A stretch of DNA of 13,620 bases from Bacteroidales bacterium H4 (GTDB lineage: Bacteria; Bacteroidota; Bacteroidia; Bacteroidales; Muribaculaceae): the NCBI GenBank assembly GCA_001701165.1, contig DAAP01000060.1, positions 1 to 13,620 of the forward strand, in the 5' to 3' direction. The translations under genes and the position numbers were made by a program. Below are positions 1 to 6,628 of this stretch, piece after piece; positions within the stretch are counted from its first letter, which is position 1; every line of letters starts with the position of its first letter. The notes beneath the pieces were generated by a model, which saw only the letters and a list, made by a program, of their open reading frames with translations, searched no databases and was not told where the DNA came from.

Positions 1-36
1 TTCTTTGGGCAGAAGCGAGATTATTTGCGCAAATAG
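1..36 (+). CDS. Possible 3' end of an upstream gene (partial)
   Basis: Reading frame 1 from the first base gives FFGQKRDYLRK and then a TAG stop. A hairpin followed by a T-rich tract begins 17 bases later, as expected just after the end of a plus-strand gene. Only eleven codons are visible, so no product can be proposed. Frame 3 stays open to about base 53, but its stop runs into the hairpin, so frame 1 is the better choice. This call rests mainly on the position of the terminator. Confidence 0.3.
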   Translation, partial: FFGQKRDYLRK

Positions 37-52
37 TGTTAATTTTACCATA

Positions 53-128
53 GGAAGTAGTCGAGTTTGAGCACTCACTACTAAGGTAGTTATTTTCTGC
101 CTTAGTGACTACTTCCTTTTCCTTTTTT
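53..128 (+). terminator. Hairpin with T-rich tail, probable terminator of the upstream gene
   Basis: Arms GGAAGTAGTC (53-62) and GACTACTTCC (107-116) are exact reverse complements. A smaller CTAAGG (81-86) / CCTTAG (100-105) stem is nested inside. The outer arm is followed by TTTTCCTTTTTT (117-128), so termination fits the plus strand. The other strand has no T-tract after the stem. The 44-base interior is long for a simple intrinsic terminator, so this could also be a structured 3' end or small RNA. Confidence 0.5.
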
Positions 129-162
129 CCGATTTTATTTAGGACAATATTGCATATGTCTA

Positions 163-204
163 CAAAAAAGACAGACGCCACAATGCCGTGATGCATTATG
201 GCGC
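163..204 (-). terminator. Rho-independent terminator of tRNA-Thr
   Basis: On the minus strand, just after the tRNA, a 12-bp stem (193-204 paired with 175-186, including G-U wobbles) closes a 6-base loop. It is followed by a run of T residues (plus-strand A-tract, 163-169). Short AGACA/TGTCT sequences flank the base and may lengthen the stem. This is a textbook intrinsic terminator placed 13 bases past the tRNA 3' end. Confidence 0.8.
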
Positions 205-216
205 CCTTTGTGTCTG

Positions 217-289
217 AGCCGCGAGTGGGACTCGAACCCACGACCTTTTCGTTACGAATGAAATGCTCTACCAACTGAGCTATTGCGGC
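217..289 (-). tRNA. tRNA-Thr (anticodon CGT)
   Basis: The minus strand folds as a 73-base cloverleaf. The acceptor starts GCCGCAA, the D-arm is GCTC/GAGC, the anticodon loop is TTCGTAA with CGT at positions 34-36 (reads ACG, threonine), and the T-arm is GTGGG-TTCGAGT-CCCAC. The discriminator base is T and the 3' CCA is not encoded. Two A-C mispairs are visible, at 6:67 in the acceptor stem and 31:39 next to the anticodon loop. The other stems pair fully. It lies downstream of the DUF4270 gene on the same strand, with a -7-like element in between. Confidence 0.93.
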
Positions 290-332
290 CTATGCTACCG
301 GTCAAGGGGATGTCTCCTCGGCTTGAGCGGTG

Positions 333-340
333 CAAAGTTA
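333..340 (-). promoter_or_regulatory. -7 element (TAACTTTG) upstream of tRNA-Thr
   Basis: TAACTTTG followed by C matches the Bacteroidota -7 consensus TAnnTTTG. It sits about 44 bases before the tRNA and directly abuts the TAG stop of the lipoprotein gene. No TTG-type -33 element is present at the usual 19-21 base spacing, so the site is supported only by the -7 motif and its position. Confidence 0.45.
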
Positions 341-1732
341 CTAATAATTTATGGTTTGTTTACTATAAACAAGCGATATTTTTGATTTTTCAATCATCAA
401 CCGCGCCATGACAGGGGTGGCAACGTAAGGCACAACACCCGTCACAGTGGTCGTTGACCCGTAGTACGACGAATTGGTCTCGTAGGTTACGGATATCGGA
501 GTCAATGTGAAAGTGATATCTTCGTCCGTAATCTGGTCTTTCTTAAGCAAATCAAGGAAGTAGTCTCGTAGCCCGATAAACTCATAAGTACCGCTCGTCG
601 TGTTGTATGTGGCATAGAAAGATGTCTTGTTGTCGGGTATCTTGCTTTCCAAAAAGAACTTGTCTTTGTCTTTTGTCAAGGTCATCAACAGATATGTCGG
701 CGGTTTTATGGAGTACTTATTGGCTATCTCCTCTACCGGGATGCTGATACCTACCGTATTGATTACGCCCAGGCCTTTGGAAACATTGGCACGATATTTC
801 TCAATCATTTCGTTGCCGGGGAAACGGAATTGCACGTCAAGTCCGGCAGGAGCCATAATGACAGACTGACCTTGGGCTACACGGGCATTGATTTCGGGCG
901 CTATTTCCAGCTTGATGTTGTTATTGGTAACAATTTCAGGCGTCACGGCAAAATAGTTGCCGGCACGCATGACCGTAGTGTCTTTTTTCTTGCTTTCGTC
1001 GTAGTATGTCTTGTGATAATACAGATGCATGGTCGTGGAAGCGATACGCGTCACACGGCCGTTGCCGAAAGTATTTTTAATATATAGCCCGGGAAATACC
1101 TTGGCAAAGTCCGAAGGCGTAGAATACGTCTGAGGATTGCTTCGGTAAGCCGAATAGAGTCCCTTGGCGAGGTCGCGCGGCAGGGTCACAGCCAACATAC
1201 GGTATTTGAGCTTTTTGACCGAGTCAGGTTCGCCCACGGCACTGACATTGTATATCAGCGAAGCGTAACGTTTGGAACCGTCATAGTAGCCTGTCGGATC
1301 GAAGTCCGAGTATATCGGCGAGGGAAGTTGACGCGTCAAGGGATATATTTCCAATCCCATGGGCGCCACCGAGTCACCGGTGTATTCGCCGATGTTGAGC
1401 ATCATCACCAGACGTAACGAGTCGATATCATTGACGCCTACACCTACGGTGTCCAAAACATTGGAGGGCATGAACTGAGTGACTATTTCGCTGGAAATGC
1501 TGCCATATCCGGGAGCGTCTACACGTCCTATCATCTGGGTAACCGAACGCGACAGGACCTGATGGTTGCTTATAGATTGTCCGGTGAGAGTGAAAGTAGT
1601 GTCTACGATTATGGCCACGCTGTCCTGCGTGATGGAGTTGCCTATGTCAGAGGAGTCGTCGCACGAGGGGGTCAGCATTGCAGACCCAGCCATGGCGGCA
1701 GCGGCGAGAATGGTGAGATACTTGTTCATCAT
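341..1732 (-). CDS. DUF4270 domain-containing lipoprotein
   Basis: This 463-residue exported protein matches what I recall of the Bacteroidota DUF4270 family, whose biochemical role is unknown to me. The N-terminus has Lys4, a hydrophobic stretch (about 6-20) and the lipobox-like TPSC with Cys24, so it is probably a lipoprotein. The residues after Cys24 (DDSSD) are acidic and resemble the Bacteroidota surface-export signal; surface exposure is an inference. The remainder is rich in Thr, Ser and Tyr and looks beta-structured, with no catalytic motif I recognise. Two adjacent ATG codons (1732 and 1729) are both possible starts. The gene begins 39 bases after the starch-synthase-like gene on the same strand and is probably co-transcribed with it. 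This linkage recurs in Bacteroidota as far as I remember. Confidence 0.85.
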   Translation of the reverse strand: MMNKYLTILAAAAMAGSAMLTPSCDDSSDIGNSITQDSVAIIVDTTFTLTGQSISNHQVLSRSVTQMIGRVDAPGYGSISSEIVTQFMPSNVLDTVGVGVNDIDSLRLVMMLNIGEYTGDSVAPMGLEIYPLTRQLPSPIYSDFDPTGYYDGSKRYASLIYNVSAVGEPDSVKKLKYRMLAVTLPRDLAKGLYSAYRSNPQTYSTPSDFAKVFPGLYIKNTFGNGRVTRIASTTMHLYYHKTYYDESKKKDTTVMRAGNYFAVTPEIVTNNNIKLEIAPEINARVAQGQSVIMAPAGLDVQFRFPGNEMIEKYRANVSKGLGVINTVGISIPVEEIANKYSIKPPTYLLMTLTKDKDKFFLESKIPDNKTSFYATYNTTSGTYEFIGLRDYFLDLLKKDQITDEDITFTLTPISVTYETNSSYYGSTTTVTGVVPYVATPVMARLMIEKSKISLVYSKQTINY

Positions 1733-1771
1733 GTATTTCTCAAATAGTATCGGAGAAGCCTTTGCGTATTG

Positions 1772-2578
1772 TCAGAGGTTTTTGTAGAAGTCCATATATG
1801 CGGCAGCATACCCTTCTTCGCTGGGGAAGGCCATGAAAGGTTTTCCGGAAGCCTTGGCTGCCTCAACGGCCTCGACAGGGGCGTCCGCCACAGCTTGAAC
1901 CACACCGTCACTGTATTGCATGGCTATGCGATGCAATGCGGCCGTATCCACCGGGCCTCCAGAAATTACGGCAAGATCCTTGGCGCTGAAGCCGTCCATG
2001 CGCAACTTCTCGACAGCACGCGCATCCAACGGCGATTCCATTTCGTCGGCAAACAACGAGTACACCACCTTGACATTGCGAAATGCCGGGTCCTTGGCGT
2101 AACTCTTACGAATATACAGGGGCACAAGCGCGGAAATCCAGCCTGAACAGTGTATCACAACCGGCGGCCAGCGCAATTTCCTAACCGTCTCGAGGACGCC
2201 GCGAGCAAAGAACATCAGCCGCTCGTCGTTCTCCGAAGCCAAACTCTGTGTTTCCAGAGCACCCGAATTGTGGCGCTGGAAGTAGTCATCGCTATCTATA
2301 AAGTAAACCTGCATGCGCGAGGGCTGCAGCGTAGCCACCTTGATTATCAGCGGATGATCCGTGTCATCAATCACGATATTCAGACCTGACAGCCTTATCA
2401 CTTCGTGCAGTTGGTTGCGACGCTCGTTGATGGCGCCATAACGCGGCATAAATGTGCGTACTTCAACGCCAAGCTCCTGGATACCCTGCGGCAAGTCGCG
2501 GCATAATCCGGACATGACATTCTGGGGCAAATACGGCGCTATTTCCTGCGAAATGTATAAGACTTTGTCTACCTCCAT
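1772..2578 (-). CDS. Glycogen/starch synthase-like protein, N-terminal (GT5) domain only
   Basis: This 268-residue protein resembles the N-terminal half of bacterial glycogen synthase: KVLYISQEIAPYLP at 5-18, DLPQGIQELG at 28-37, FMPRYG at 43-48, INERRNQLHEVIRLSG at 50-65 and IHCSGW at 142-147. Full enzymes are about 480 residues, and the C-terminal Rossmann domain that completes the active site is absent. The KTGGL nucleotide-sugar motif near the N-terminus is replaced by LPQNVMSGL, and the usual HxHDW has become HCSGW. Synthase activity is therefore doubtful. I recall proteins of this short form annotated as glycogen/starch synthase across Bacteroidota, so it is not a local truncation. The start at 2578 matches the conserved N-terminus; an in-frame upstream extension runs into tRNA-Pro and is rejected. 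A -7 element lies 41 bases upstream. Confidence 0.85.
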   Translation of the reverse strand: MEVDKVLYISQEIAPYLPQNVMSGLCRDLPQGIQELGVEVRTFMPRYGAINERRNQLHEVIRLSGLNIVIDDTDHPLIIKVATLQPSRMQVYFIDSDDYFQRHNSGALETQSLASENDERLMFFARGVLETVRKLRWPPVVIHCSGWISALVPLYIRKSYAKDPAFRNVKVVYSLFADEMESPLDARAVEKLRMDGFSAKDLAVISGGPVDTAALHRIAMQYSDGVVQAVADAPVEAVEAAKASGKPFMAFPSEEGYAAAYMDFYKNL

Positions 2579-2619
2579 AATTAATCTAAATGCTTTTTGC
2601 GGTGGATATTTAATTCCTG

Positions 2620-2627
2620 CAAAGTTA
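2620..2627 (-). promoter_or_regulatory. -7 element (TAACTTTG) for the starch-synthase-like / DUF4270 operon
   Basis: TAACTTTG followed by C lies on the minus strand 41 bases before the start codon and after the tRNA-Pro terminator, where a new promoter would be needed. No convincing TTG element occurs 19-21 bases upstream. The predicted leader is about 35 bases and A/T-rich before the ATG, as is common for Bacteroidota initiation regions. Confidence 0.5.
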
Positions 2628-2691
2628 CGAATTTTTTCGGACATAGCCATCTCCGGAGTTCCACCACGCTCAACATTAACGTATTTTTTAA

Positions 2692-2737
2692 CAAAAAAAC
2701 AATAGCGGCCTCCGATGCGTGATACATCGAAAGCCGC
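2692..2737 (-). terminator. Rho-independent terminator of tRNA-Pro
   Basis: On the minus strand, GCGGC (2733-2737) pairs with GCCGC (2705-2709), and inside it CGATG (2725-2729) pairs with CATCG (2713-2717), separated by a small internal loop. The hairpin is followed by TATTGTTTTTTTG on the same strand. It starts 9 bases past the tRNA and separates it from the downstream operon. Confidence 0.75.
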
Positions 2738-2745
2738 CTTGGCCG

Positions 2746-2819
2746 TCGGGGTGACAGGATTCGAACCTGCGACCACCTGGTCCCAAACCAGGTGCGCTAC
2801 CGGACTGCGCTACGCCCCG
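2746..2819 (-). tRNA. tRNA-Pro (anticodon TGG)
   Basis: This is a 74-base cloverleaf on the minus strand. The acceptor starts CGGGGCG, the D-arm is GCGC/GCGC, the anticodon stem CCTGG/CCAGG is perfect around loop TTTGGGA (anticodon TGG), and the T-arm is GCAGG-TTCGAAT-CCTGT. The discriminator is A and no CCA is encoded. Pair 6:67 is a C-A mismatch; other acceptor pairs are intact. It has its own strong promoter and terminator, so it is a single-gene transcript. Confidence 0.95.
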
Positions 2820-2828
2820 TTTGCGCCG

Positions 2829-2859
2829 CAAAGTTACGCATTTTTTGCGAAATGTGCAA
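2829..2859 (-). promoter_or_regulatory. Bacteroidota-type promoter of tRNA-Pro
   Basis: On the minus strand, TTG (2859-2857) is followed after exactly 20 bases by TAACTTTG (2836-2829). This fits the TTTG-N19-21-TAnnTTTG consensus of the primary sigma factor in Bacteroidota. The tRNA begins about 10 bases after the -7 element. Confidence 0.75.
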
Positions 2860-2889
2860 GACATAGCCGACCAAGGCGTGCATACGCAC

Positions 2890-2920
2890 CTGCATGTTTG
2901 ATGAAAAAATCGTATCTTTG
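2890..2920 (+). promoter_or_regulatory. Probable promoter of the purD transcript
   Basis: TATCTTTG (2913-2920) matches the -7 element TAnnTTTG. The triplet 20 bases upstream is CTG (2890-2892), a weak version of the TTG element. The promoter is divergent from that of tRNA-Pro and leaves an untranslated leader of about 115 bases before purD. That leader begins with the stem-loop at 2923-2945. Confidence 0.5.
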
Positions 2921-2922
2921 CG

Positions 2923-2945
2923 GTGCGTTAGGAGGATGAACGCAC
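2923..2945 (+). promoter_or_regulatory. Stem-loop at the 5' end of the purD leader with GGAGG in the loop
   Basis: GTGCGTT (2923-2929) and AACGCAC (2939-2945) form a perfect 7-bp stem around the 9-base loop AGGAGGATG. It begins within a few bases of the predicted transcription start. A strong purine-rich Shine-Dalgarno-like sequence exposed in a loop is unusual in Bacteroidota. Whether it binds anything is unknown, and if transcription starts a few bases further downstream, part of the 5' arm would be missing. Confidence 0.4.
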
Positions 2946-3041
2946 GCCGTAGACCATATCCGAGGTGACTTCCCGCACACGGACTATGCTCCGCCTGACA
3001 CGACAAGCATTGACACACAGGATACAACCGGACAAACAACT

Positions 3042-4343
3042 ATGGATAACAAATATAATGTGCTGCTGCTGGGCAGCGGCGGACGCGAATGTGCATTGGC
3101 ATGGAAACTGGCCCAAAGCCCCCTGCTGGCCGAACTATATATAGCTCCGGGCAACGGCGGCACTGACGACTACGGAATCAACGTTGAGATTTCGCCTATG
3201 GACTTTGACGCTGTGGGCGATTTTGTGGCTTCACACGCCGTCAATATGGTGGTGTGCGGCAACGAGGATCCGCTCGTGGGCGGAATTCGCGAAGCACTGC
3301 TGCGCCGCTTTCCTTCATTATTGGTGGTAGGTCCGGACTCAGGGGGCGCCGCGCTCGAAGGTTCCAAAGATTACGCCAAGGCTTTCATGGCCGAATACGG
3401 CATCCCGACGGCCGCATACCGAACTTTTGACGCCGCTTCCATCGCCGAAGGCGAAGATTTTTTGGGCAGCCTGCAACCTCCCTACGTGCTCAAGGCTGAC
3501 GGGCTGGCAGCCGGCAAAGGCGTGCTCATCATCGACAAACTTGACGAGGCGCGCAAGTCCCTGCGTCAGATGCTGTCCGGAATGTTCGGACAGGCTTCGG
3601 CTCGCGTAGTCATTGAGGAGTTTCTCAGCGGTATCGAGTGCTCTGTATTTGTTCTGACAGACGGCACAGGCAACTACCGCATATTGCCTGTAGCCAAGGA
3701 CTACAAGCGCATAGGCGAAGGGGACACCGGGCCAAACACCGGGGGCATGGGCGCAGTCTCGCCCGTAGCTTTTGCCGATAGTGACTTTATGCCCAAGGTA
3801 CGCACACGCATCATCGAACCTACATTAGCCGGACTACGCGACCGCGGAATCGACTATCGCGGCATCATTTTCTTGGGCCTCATCAATGTTGCCTCCAATC
3901 CATATGTCATTGAATACAATGTCCGCATGGGCGACCCGGAGACCGAAGCCGTGATGCTGCGCATCGACTCGGACCTGCTCGAATTGTTCGCGGCAGCGGC
4001 AAACGGCGCACTGGGCGACACCCTCCTGAAAATCTCGCCATTGGCAGCTGCCACGGTGATGGCCGTATCCCCGGGGTATCCGGGCAGCTATCCCAAAGGG
4101 TTGGCAATATCCATAGACACGAGTCGCATTCCGGCCGAGGCAGTGCTATTCCATGCCGGGACGCGGCGCAACCCGGACGGAACTTCGGTCACGGCCGGAG
4201 GACGCGTCATTGCCGCATCTGCCACAGCACCCTCCCTGGCCGAAGCGCTTGCAACGGCATACCAAGCCATGGACGCCATCGACTTCGAGGGCAAATACTT
4301 ACGCTCGGACATCGGCCGAGATGTTCTGTCTTTGATGAAATGA
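3042..4343 (+). CDS. purD: Phosphoribosylamine--glycine ligase (GAR synthetase)
   Basis: PurD joins glycine to 5-phosphoribosylamine with ATP hydrolysis, the second step of de novo purine synthesis, in the cytoplasm. The 433-residue length is typical. The N-domain begins with VLLLGSGGRE (7-16) and GNGG (37-40). The ATP-grasp region shows KADGLAAGKG (151-160), IEEFLSGIECS (191-201), GPNTGGMGA (230-238) and EYNVRMGDPET (291-301), which carries the conserved metal- and ATP-binding residues. A C-terminal barrel-like segment follows (ITPGYPGSYPKG-like region around 345-355). No key residue appears to be missing. The ATG at 3042 is directly in front of the conserved first strand. It is the first gene of a likely transcript with the membrane protein gene (111-base gap) and pdxB. 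Confidence 0.97.
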   Translation: MDNKYNVLLLGSGGRECALAWKLAQSPLLAELYIAPGNGGTDDYGINVEISPMDFDAVGDFVASHAVNMVVCGNEDPLVGGIREALLRRFPSLLVVGPDSGGAALEGSKDYAKAFMAEYGIPTAAYRTFDAASIAEGEDFLGSLQPPYVLKADGLAAGKGVLIIDKLDEARKSLRQMLSGMFGQASARVVIEEFLSGIECSVFVLTDGTGNYRILPVAKDYKRIGEGDTGPNTGGMGAVSPVAFADSDFMPKVRTRIIEPTLAGLRDRGIDYRGIIFLGLINVASNPYVIEYNVRMGDPETEAVMLRIDSDLLELFAAAANGALGDTLLKISPLAAATVMAVSPGYPGSYPKGLAISIDTSRIPAEAVLFHAGTRRNPDGTSVTAGGRVIAASATAPSLAEALATAYQAMDAIDFEGKYLRSDIGRDVLSLMK

Positions 4344-4396
4344 CGGCTTTAACAGACAGAAATCCCTGGGTCTTTCGCCATTTTCAAACGAAACGG

Positions 4397-4426
4397 CCGG
4401 CATCCGCAATCTTCAACCGATGCCGG
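4397..4426 (+). other. Intergenic hairpin between purD and the membrane-protein gene
   Basis: CCGGCATC (4397-4404) and GATGCCGG (4419-4426) form a perfect 8-bp stem with a 14-base loop. It is followed by GCTTAAAAAGAC rather than a T-tract, so intrinsic termination on the plus strand is not supported. It could protect or process the transcript between purD and the next gene, or be a remnant of a repeat. Confidence 0.35.
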
Positions 4427-4454
4427 GCTTAAAAAGACAACGATTAAACCAACT

Positions 4455-5435
4455 ATGTTCAAGGCGCACAATTTTTCGCTGGTACAGTCTCAGGCAGCCA
4501 CCATTTTTACTGCCATAGTGATGATGGTGGGCGCGCGATGGTTCTTTGCCTCCGCAGACGTGATACACATTAATGCCAACAGCGGCATAGTGACTCCCTC
4601 GGCCAATTTATGGATTGAATCATCCTATGCCTCAATGCTTGTCAACGTGGGACTTATCCTGACAACGGCAGTGATGATGCTGATACTAAACCAGCGCTAC
4701 AACCTCCTGGGCACAGTCTCGACACTCGAAGCCACCATATTTTTTCCCATGTGTATGGCCACGCCCGACCTGCTGGTACAACTATCCACCGGCATTCTTT
4801 TGTGCATCATACTGATACTGTGCCTATTCCTTCTATACGACACCTATGGCAATCGAAACCGTACAGGCAATATCTATCTTATCTTCCTGCTCCTATCGGG
4901 CATGACCGTCACGCAATATTGCTATGCGCTATACATCCCGGTATTTATCTTAGGACTGGGACAGATGCGCATCATGGGATTCAAAACGCTTCTTGCAGCC
5001 CTGCTGGGCATCGTTTCGCCATGGTGGGTGATGCTCGGATGCGGAATTGCCGGCACCGACGATATCCGTTTTCCCGAATTGGAATCGCTGTTTGCCTCCG
5101 TGGGGCTCAATGACACGTTGCATGTCTTTGCGGCTGTGGCTGTCACCGCCGTCATTGCCATGGTATCGTGGAGCGCCAATTTCATGCGAATGCTCAGTTA
5201 CAACGCACACAAGCGCGCATACGCCGGCAGTATTACCTTGGTAACCCTGTTCACCATCATCATCACCCTTGCCGACTATCCCAATGTCTGCGCCTACCTG
5301 CCCGTATTGTGCATGTGCGCCGCCTATCATTTCACCAATTACATCGCACGTCAGCAGCGACAGGTCCAAATCCCGGCTGTAGCCACCATCGTTGCCATTT
5401 ACACCGCCATATACTTATGGAGAATGTTCCTTTGA
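4455..5435 (+). CDS. Multi-pass inner-membrane protein of unknown function
   Basis: I do not recognise the family of this 326-residue protein. It is very hydrophobic, with about nine or ten possible membrane spans at roughly 14-34, 58-79, 85-106, 109-128, 138-168, 178-198, 222-243, 256-275, 279-297 and 305-324. Short basic loops occur (RNR at 133-136, HKR at 252-254, RQQRQ at 299-303). No transporter, glycosyltransferase or peptidase motif is visible. There is no signal peptide beyond the first span. The gene sits between purD and pdxB, and its last codons overlap the start of pdxB, so translational coupling with pdxB is likely. A role in vitamin B6 or purine metabolism would be guesswork; its polytopic form resembles other orphan Bacteroidota membrane proteins. 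Confidence 0.85.
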   Translation: MFKAHNFSLVQSQAATIFTAIVMMVGARWFFASADVIHINANSGIVTPSANLWIESSYASMLVNVGLILTTAVMMLILNQRYNLLGTVSTLEATIFFPMCMATPDLLVQLSTGILLCIILILCLFLLYDTYGNRNRTGNIYLIFLLLSGMTVTQYCYALYIPVFILGLGQMRIMGFKTLLAALLGIVSPWWVMLGCGIAGTDDIRFPELESLFASVGLNDTLHVFAAVAVTAVIAMVSWSANFMRMLSYNAHKRAYAGSITLVTLFTIIITLADYPNVCAYLPVLCMCAAYHFTNYIARQQRQVQIPAVATIVAIYTAIYLWRMFL

Positions 5436-6469
5436 ATATTATCATCGATACACATATACCCTATATCAAAGGGGTTCTGGAACCCTATGTGCAATCAGTA
5501 CGCTACCTTGAACCGTCGGCCATAGATGCCGCAGCCATGGCCGATGCACATTGTTTAATCACTCGCACTCGCACTCGCGTAGACGCGGCGCTACTTGACG
5601 GCAGCCCCTGCCGCATGGTGGCCACCGCGACCATAGGCACCGACCACATCGACCTCGCATATTGCCATAGTCACGGCATTACCGTGGCCAATGCCCCCGG
5701 ATGCAATGCCCCGGCCGTGGCACAATACGTGCTATCGTCCGTACTCGCCTTGGCCAATAGACCTATGGCGCAGCATACCATAGGCATAGTTGGCGTAGGC
5801 CACGTGGGACGTATCGTTGAACGCTGGGCTCGCGCACTATCCATGAACGTACTGTGCTGCGACCCGCCGCGTGCCGCAGCCGGCGATCCGGGTGCATGGT
5901 ACAACCTTGACGACATAGCCGCCCGAGCCGACGTCATCACCTTTCACACTCCGCTGACGCGTGACGGCGCATACCCCACATGGCATATGTGCGATGCGAC
6001 ATTTGTCCGCAGCCTGCGGCGCGCCCCTATCGTCATCAATGCCGCCCGTGGGCCTGTGGCCGACACCTCTGCAATGCTTCAAGGCCTGCGCGACGGCCAT
6101 ATACGCGCTGCCGTCATCGACACTTGGGAAGATGAGCCGAACATCAACCGCGAGTTGCTGGAACACGCCTCCATCGCGACCCCGCATATCGCCGGGTATT
6201 CGCGCGAAGGCAAGGCCCGGGCAACAGCAATGGTACTGAATGCCGTCTGCCATTTCTTCAGACTGCCGCAACTACTGCCCATCGGAGCACCGGTCATCCC
6301 CGCCGAAGACCTACGACCGGGAGCCGCCCCGATGCCGGCCGACCTACGCCAAGGTGCCGTGAGGCTGTTGCAAGACACGGCCTGCCTGCGTGCAAACCCC
6401 GACAACTTCGAGATACTGCGCTCCGCCTACGACCTTCGCCCCGAACCGAGATTGGCCATCGCCAACTGA
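5417..6469 (+). CDS. pdxB: 4-phosphoerythronate dehydrogenase
   Basis: PdxB oxidises 4-phospho-D-erythronate in the DXP-dependent branch of pyridoxal 5'-phosphate synthesis. The protein has the D-2-hydroxyacid dehydrogenase architecture: an N-terminal half with IIIDTHIPYIKGVLEPY (8-24), the NAD-binding GVGHVG (126-131) with Asp149 after the second strand, and the catalytic trio Arg211 (NAARGPV), Glu240 (WEDEP) and His257 (TPHIAGYS). The C-terminal tail after about 300 ends with FEILRSAYDLRPEP, resembling the PdxB dimerisation domain. At 350 residues it is slightly shorter than the E. coli enzyme. The ATG at 5417 overlaps the membrane-protein gene by 19 bases; a TTG at 5432 gives a 4-base overlap and a first residue that fits family N-termini better. 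The open frame extends further upstream, but only inside the membrane-protein gene. Confidence 0.92.
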   Translation: MENVPLNIIIDTHIPYIKGVLEPYVQSVRYLEPSAIDAAAMADAHCLITRTRTRVDAALLDGSPCRMVATATIGTDHIDLAYCHSHGITVANAPGCNAPAVAQYVLSSVLALANRPMAQHTIGIVGVGHVGRIVERWARALSMNVLCCDPPRAAAGDPGAWYNLDDIAARADVITFHTPLTRDGAYPTWHMCDATFVRSLRRAPIVINAARGPVADTSAMLQGLRDGHIRAAVIDTWEDEPNINRELLEHASIATPHIAGYSREGKARATAMVLNAVCHFFRLPQLLPIGAPVIPAEDLRPGAAPMPADLRQGAVRLLQDTACLRANPDNFEILRSAYDLRPEPRLAIAN

Positions 6470-6602
6470 CCGATGCACAACCTGTCCGCGCACACTTCAA
6501 CAAGTGCGTTTCAACACCCGTCGGCTACAAGAAGCATACCCTTCCGAGCTAAACATTTATGGACTAATCGCTTGTCCGTGCCTCATCCACATATCCGCAT
6601 GT

Positions 6603-6624
6603 ATTATGGAAATTTTTCCGTAAT
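6603..6624. promoter_or_regulatory. 22-bp dyad, candidate operator upstream of the MetE-like gene
   Basis: Arms ATTATGGAAA (6603-6612) and TTTCCGTAAT (6615-6624) flank a 2-base centre. Nine of ten positions are complementary; the exception is the T6607/G6620 pair. It ends 4 bases before the -33 element, a typical place for an activator or repressor dimer to bind. The regulator is unknown. Confidence 0.45.
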
Positions 6625-6628
6625 TTAC

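Noticed and set aside
2579..2776. N-terminal extension of the starch-synthase-like frame
   Set aside because: It would be translated from inside tRNA-Pro and its terminator; the family N-terminus and a promoter place the start at 2578.
2936..2968. Ten-codon arginine-rich leader frame (MNARRRPYPR) right after AGGAGG in the purD leader
   Set aside because: The purine-rich sequence touches the ATG with no spacing, part of the frame lies in the hairpin, and purD has no known link to arginine-rich leader peptides.
5168..5416. Upstream extension of the pdxB frame
   Set aside because: It overlaps the membrane-protein gene and encodes a His/Arg/Gln-rich low-complexity sequence typical of a shadow frame.
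5561..5578. Short tandem repeat of a CACTCG unit in pdxB
   Set aside because: It encodes the conserved TRTRT stretch of the PdxB family and is too short to call a repeat locus.
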